Assembly: GCA_946479335.1 (NCBI GenBank)
Contig: CAMLFP010000273.1
Coordinates: forward strand, 1 to 7,602
Length of the DNA stretch: 7,602 nucleotides
Origin: an uncultured Archangium sp.
Lineage (GTDB): Bacteria; Myxococcota; Myxococcia; Myxococcales; Myxococcaceae
Reading direction: 5' to 3'
Shown: in pieces, positions 6,387 to 7,602 of the stretch
How positions within the stretch are numbered: position 1 is the first letter of the stretch
How the letters are laid out: every line of letters starts with the position of its first letter
Program-made: the position numbers and the translations under genes
Notes under the pieces: generated by a model
Seen by the model: only the letters and a program-made list of their open reading frames with translations
The model's database searches: none
What the model was told of the DNA's origin: nothing

Positions 6387-7602
6387 CGTCGACGTTCGCG
6401 GCCGTGTACGAGGTGCCCCACACCAGGTTCACCGCCGTGGCGACGAAGTCGGGCCCGGCCGCGACGGTGCCGTCGTCGGTGTTGAACATCAGCACGTTGG
6501 GCGCGATGAGCTCGCGCAGCCGCGCGGCGACCTCGTCGTGCGGCGCGCCGGCCCGCGACTGGTCACGCGCCCACGTCAGCATCGTGCCGAAGCCGCTGTT
6601 GTAGGGCACGTAGACGTACGGCCCCGGCGCGATGGCGCGGAGGATGCGCACGAAGACGAACGAGAGCATCCCTCCGCCGACGGTGTTGAGCGCGGGCCCG
6701 TGCGTATTCACCACCGTGTCCCAATCGGGCGCCTGCGCATGGCGGATGTAGACGGCGCTCACCAGCGACGGCGCGGCGGCGACGAGGCGCTCCGACTGGT
6801 GCACATCGACCAGCGTGTCGTCGTCTTCGTGAATCAACAGCATCGGCGTGCGAAGCCGCGACGTGAGCCCCGCGAGGTCGAAGCGGCTGTAGTCGCCCGC
6901 ATCGGGGAGGCCACCCGTCGTCGCCACGATGCGCCGCAGGTACGGCGCGAAGAACGCGTCACACGCCGCGCGCGACGCGGGTTGCAGGTACCGCGAGGGC
7001 AGGGTCTCGAGCGCGAAGGTGGTCTCCGCGGCGAAGTCGGAGAGCGGGTACAGCGCCACGCCCACCTTCGGCACCGCCGCGTCAGGCGCATACGCCGCGC
7101 CGTACAGCGCCTCGAAGCCGCCCCAGCTGCCGCCGTAGATGGCGATGCGCGAGGTGTCGACGCCCGGCTCATGCGCGAGAAACTCCAGGCCCGTCGTCAT
7201 GTCGTCGACGTCGTCTTGAATGCTGCCGCCCGCGTAATAGCGGCCGTACACCGAGAGCACCGAGATGCCGTGGAAGCGCCACACGAAGGCGTCGTCGACC
7301 TCGCGCTGCGGGGAGATGCTGGCGTACGCGATGACTCCTGCATCGGGCGGCGCGTTGGGGCTGTCGACGTCGGGGTAGGCGCCGTCACGGCGCGCGGCCC
7401 AGCGTTCATCGACCTCCTCACCGGTCCACCCGATGCCGTCGTAGGGCTTCGTCAGCACGATGACCGGCGCGAGGCCGCCATCGGAGGGCGCGGGCATCCA
7501 CTGCGCGTAGGCGGTGTGACCGTGCGCGGTGATGCGCAGCAACTCGTACGCGACGGGCCCGCCGCCATCGAGCACGCCGGCGTCGAGGCGCGTGACCTCG
7601 TA
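6358..7602 (-). CDS. Alpha/beta hydrolase, prolyl-oligopeptidase-like, 5' part outside window
   Basis: 414 residues are visible; the frame is open to the right edge, so the start and any signal peptide are missing and the GTG at 7575 is probably internal. The nucleophile elbow is IAIYGGSWGGF (Ser159 of the fragment), preceded by GVDTSR as in S9-type serine hydrolases. LLIHEDDDTLVD (about 256-267) supplies the likely catalytic Asp, and His301 (NTHGP) or His288 (IRHAQ) is the likely third member. A further 110 residues follow, longer than usual after the catalytic His. PDAG/DAG motifs occur near the fragment start (LDAG) and inside, a style common in exported myxobacterial proteins. It is probably a secreted or lipid-anchored peptidase or esterase of unknown substrate. 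It is convergent with ABC-F, and its 3' end is duplicated at 6218-6330. Confidence 0.82.
   Translation of the reverse strand, partial: YEVTRLDAGVLDGGGPVAYELLRITAHGHTAYAQWMPAPSDGGLAPVIVLTKPYDGIGWTGEEVDERWAARRDGAYPDVDSPNAPPDAGVIAYASISPQREVDDAFVWRFHGISVLSVYGRYYAGGSIQDDVDDMTTGLEFLAHEPGVDTSRIAIYGGSWGGFEALYGAAYAPDAAVPKVGVALYPLSDFAAETTFALETLPSRYLQPASRAACDAFFAPYLRRIVATTGGLPDAGDYSRFDLAGLTSRLRTPMLLIHEDDDTLVDVHQSERLVAAAPSLVSAVYIRHAQAPDWDTVVNTHGPALNTVGGGMLSFVFVRILRAIAPGPYVYVPYNSGFGTMLTWARDQSRAGAPHDEVAARLRELIAPNVLMFNTDDGTVAAGPDFVATAVNLVWGTSYTAANVDAALATGLPP

Overview
This is a GC-rich stretch of bacterial chromosome with tightly packed genes, strong G/C preference at third codon positions, and frequent GTG starts. 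Protein style (Asp-Ala-Gly-rich spacers in the last gene, a membrane-tethered Gln-rich coiled-coil protein, a glutamate-cysteine-ligase/CBS fusion) suggests a delta-proteobacterial lineage, most likely Myxococcota. That is a judgement from style, not a database match. I see no tRNA or rRNA, CRISPR array, insertion sequence or phage gene.

Layout, left to right: the 3' part of a tRNA-dihydrouridine synthase gene (+, cut by the window start); a convergent TrmJ-type tRNA 2'-O-methyltransferase gene (-) overlapping its last 28 bases; a divergent gene for a GCS2-family ligase domain fused to two CBS domains (+), followed 11 bases later by a small FBP-type zinc-finger gene (+), probably in one operon; a membrane-anchored coiled-coil protein gene (-); a divergent ABC-F ATPase gene (+); and an alpha/beta hydrolase gene (-) whose 5' part lies beyond the window end.

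Four of the seven genes belong to families that act on tRNA or the ribosome (Dus, TrmJ, FBP, ABC-F). The window reads as ordinary housekeeping or accessory chromosome, not a defence or biosynthetic island.

The most unusual structure is between the ABC-F and hydrolase genes (about 6190-6386). The convergent junction, with the 3' end of each gene and stop codons one base apart, is present twice at an offset of 140 bp. The inner ends are now remnants. The esterase-tail remnant is interrupted by about 50 bases that form two strong hairpins. This looks like an old tandem duplication or recombination scar that left both genes intact.
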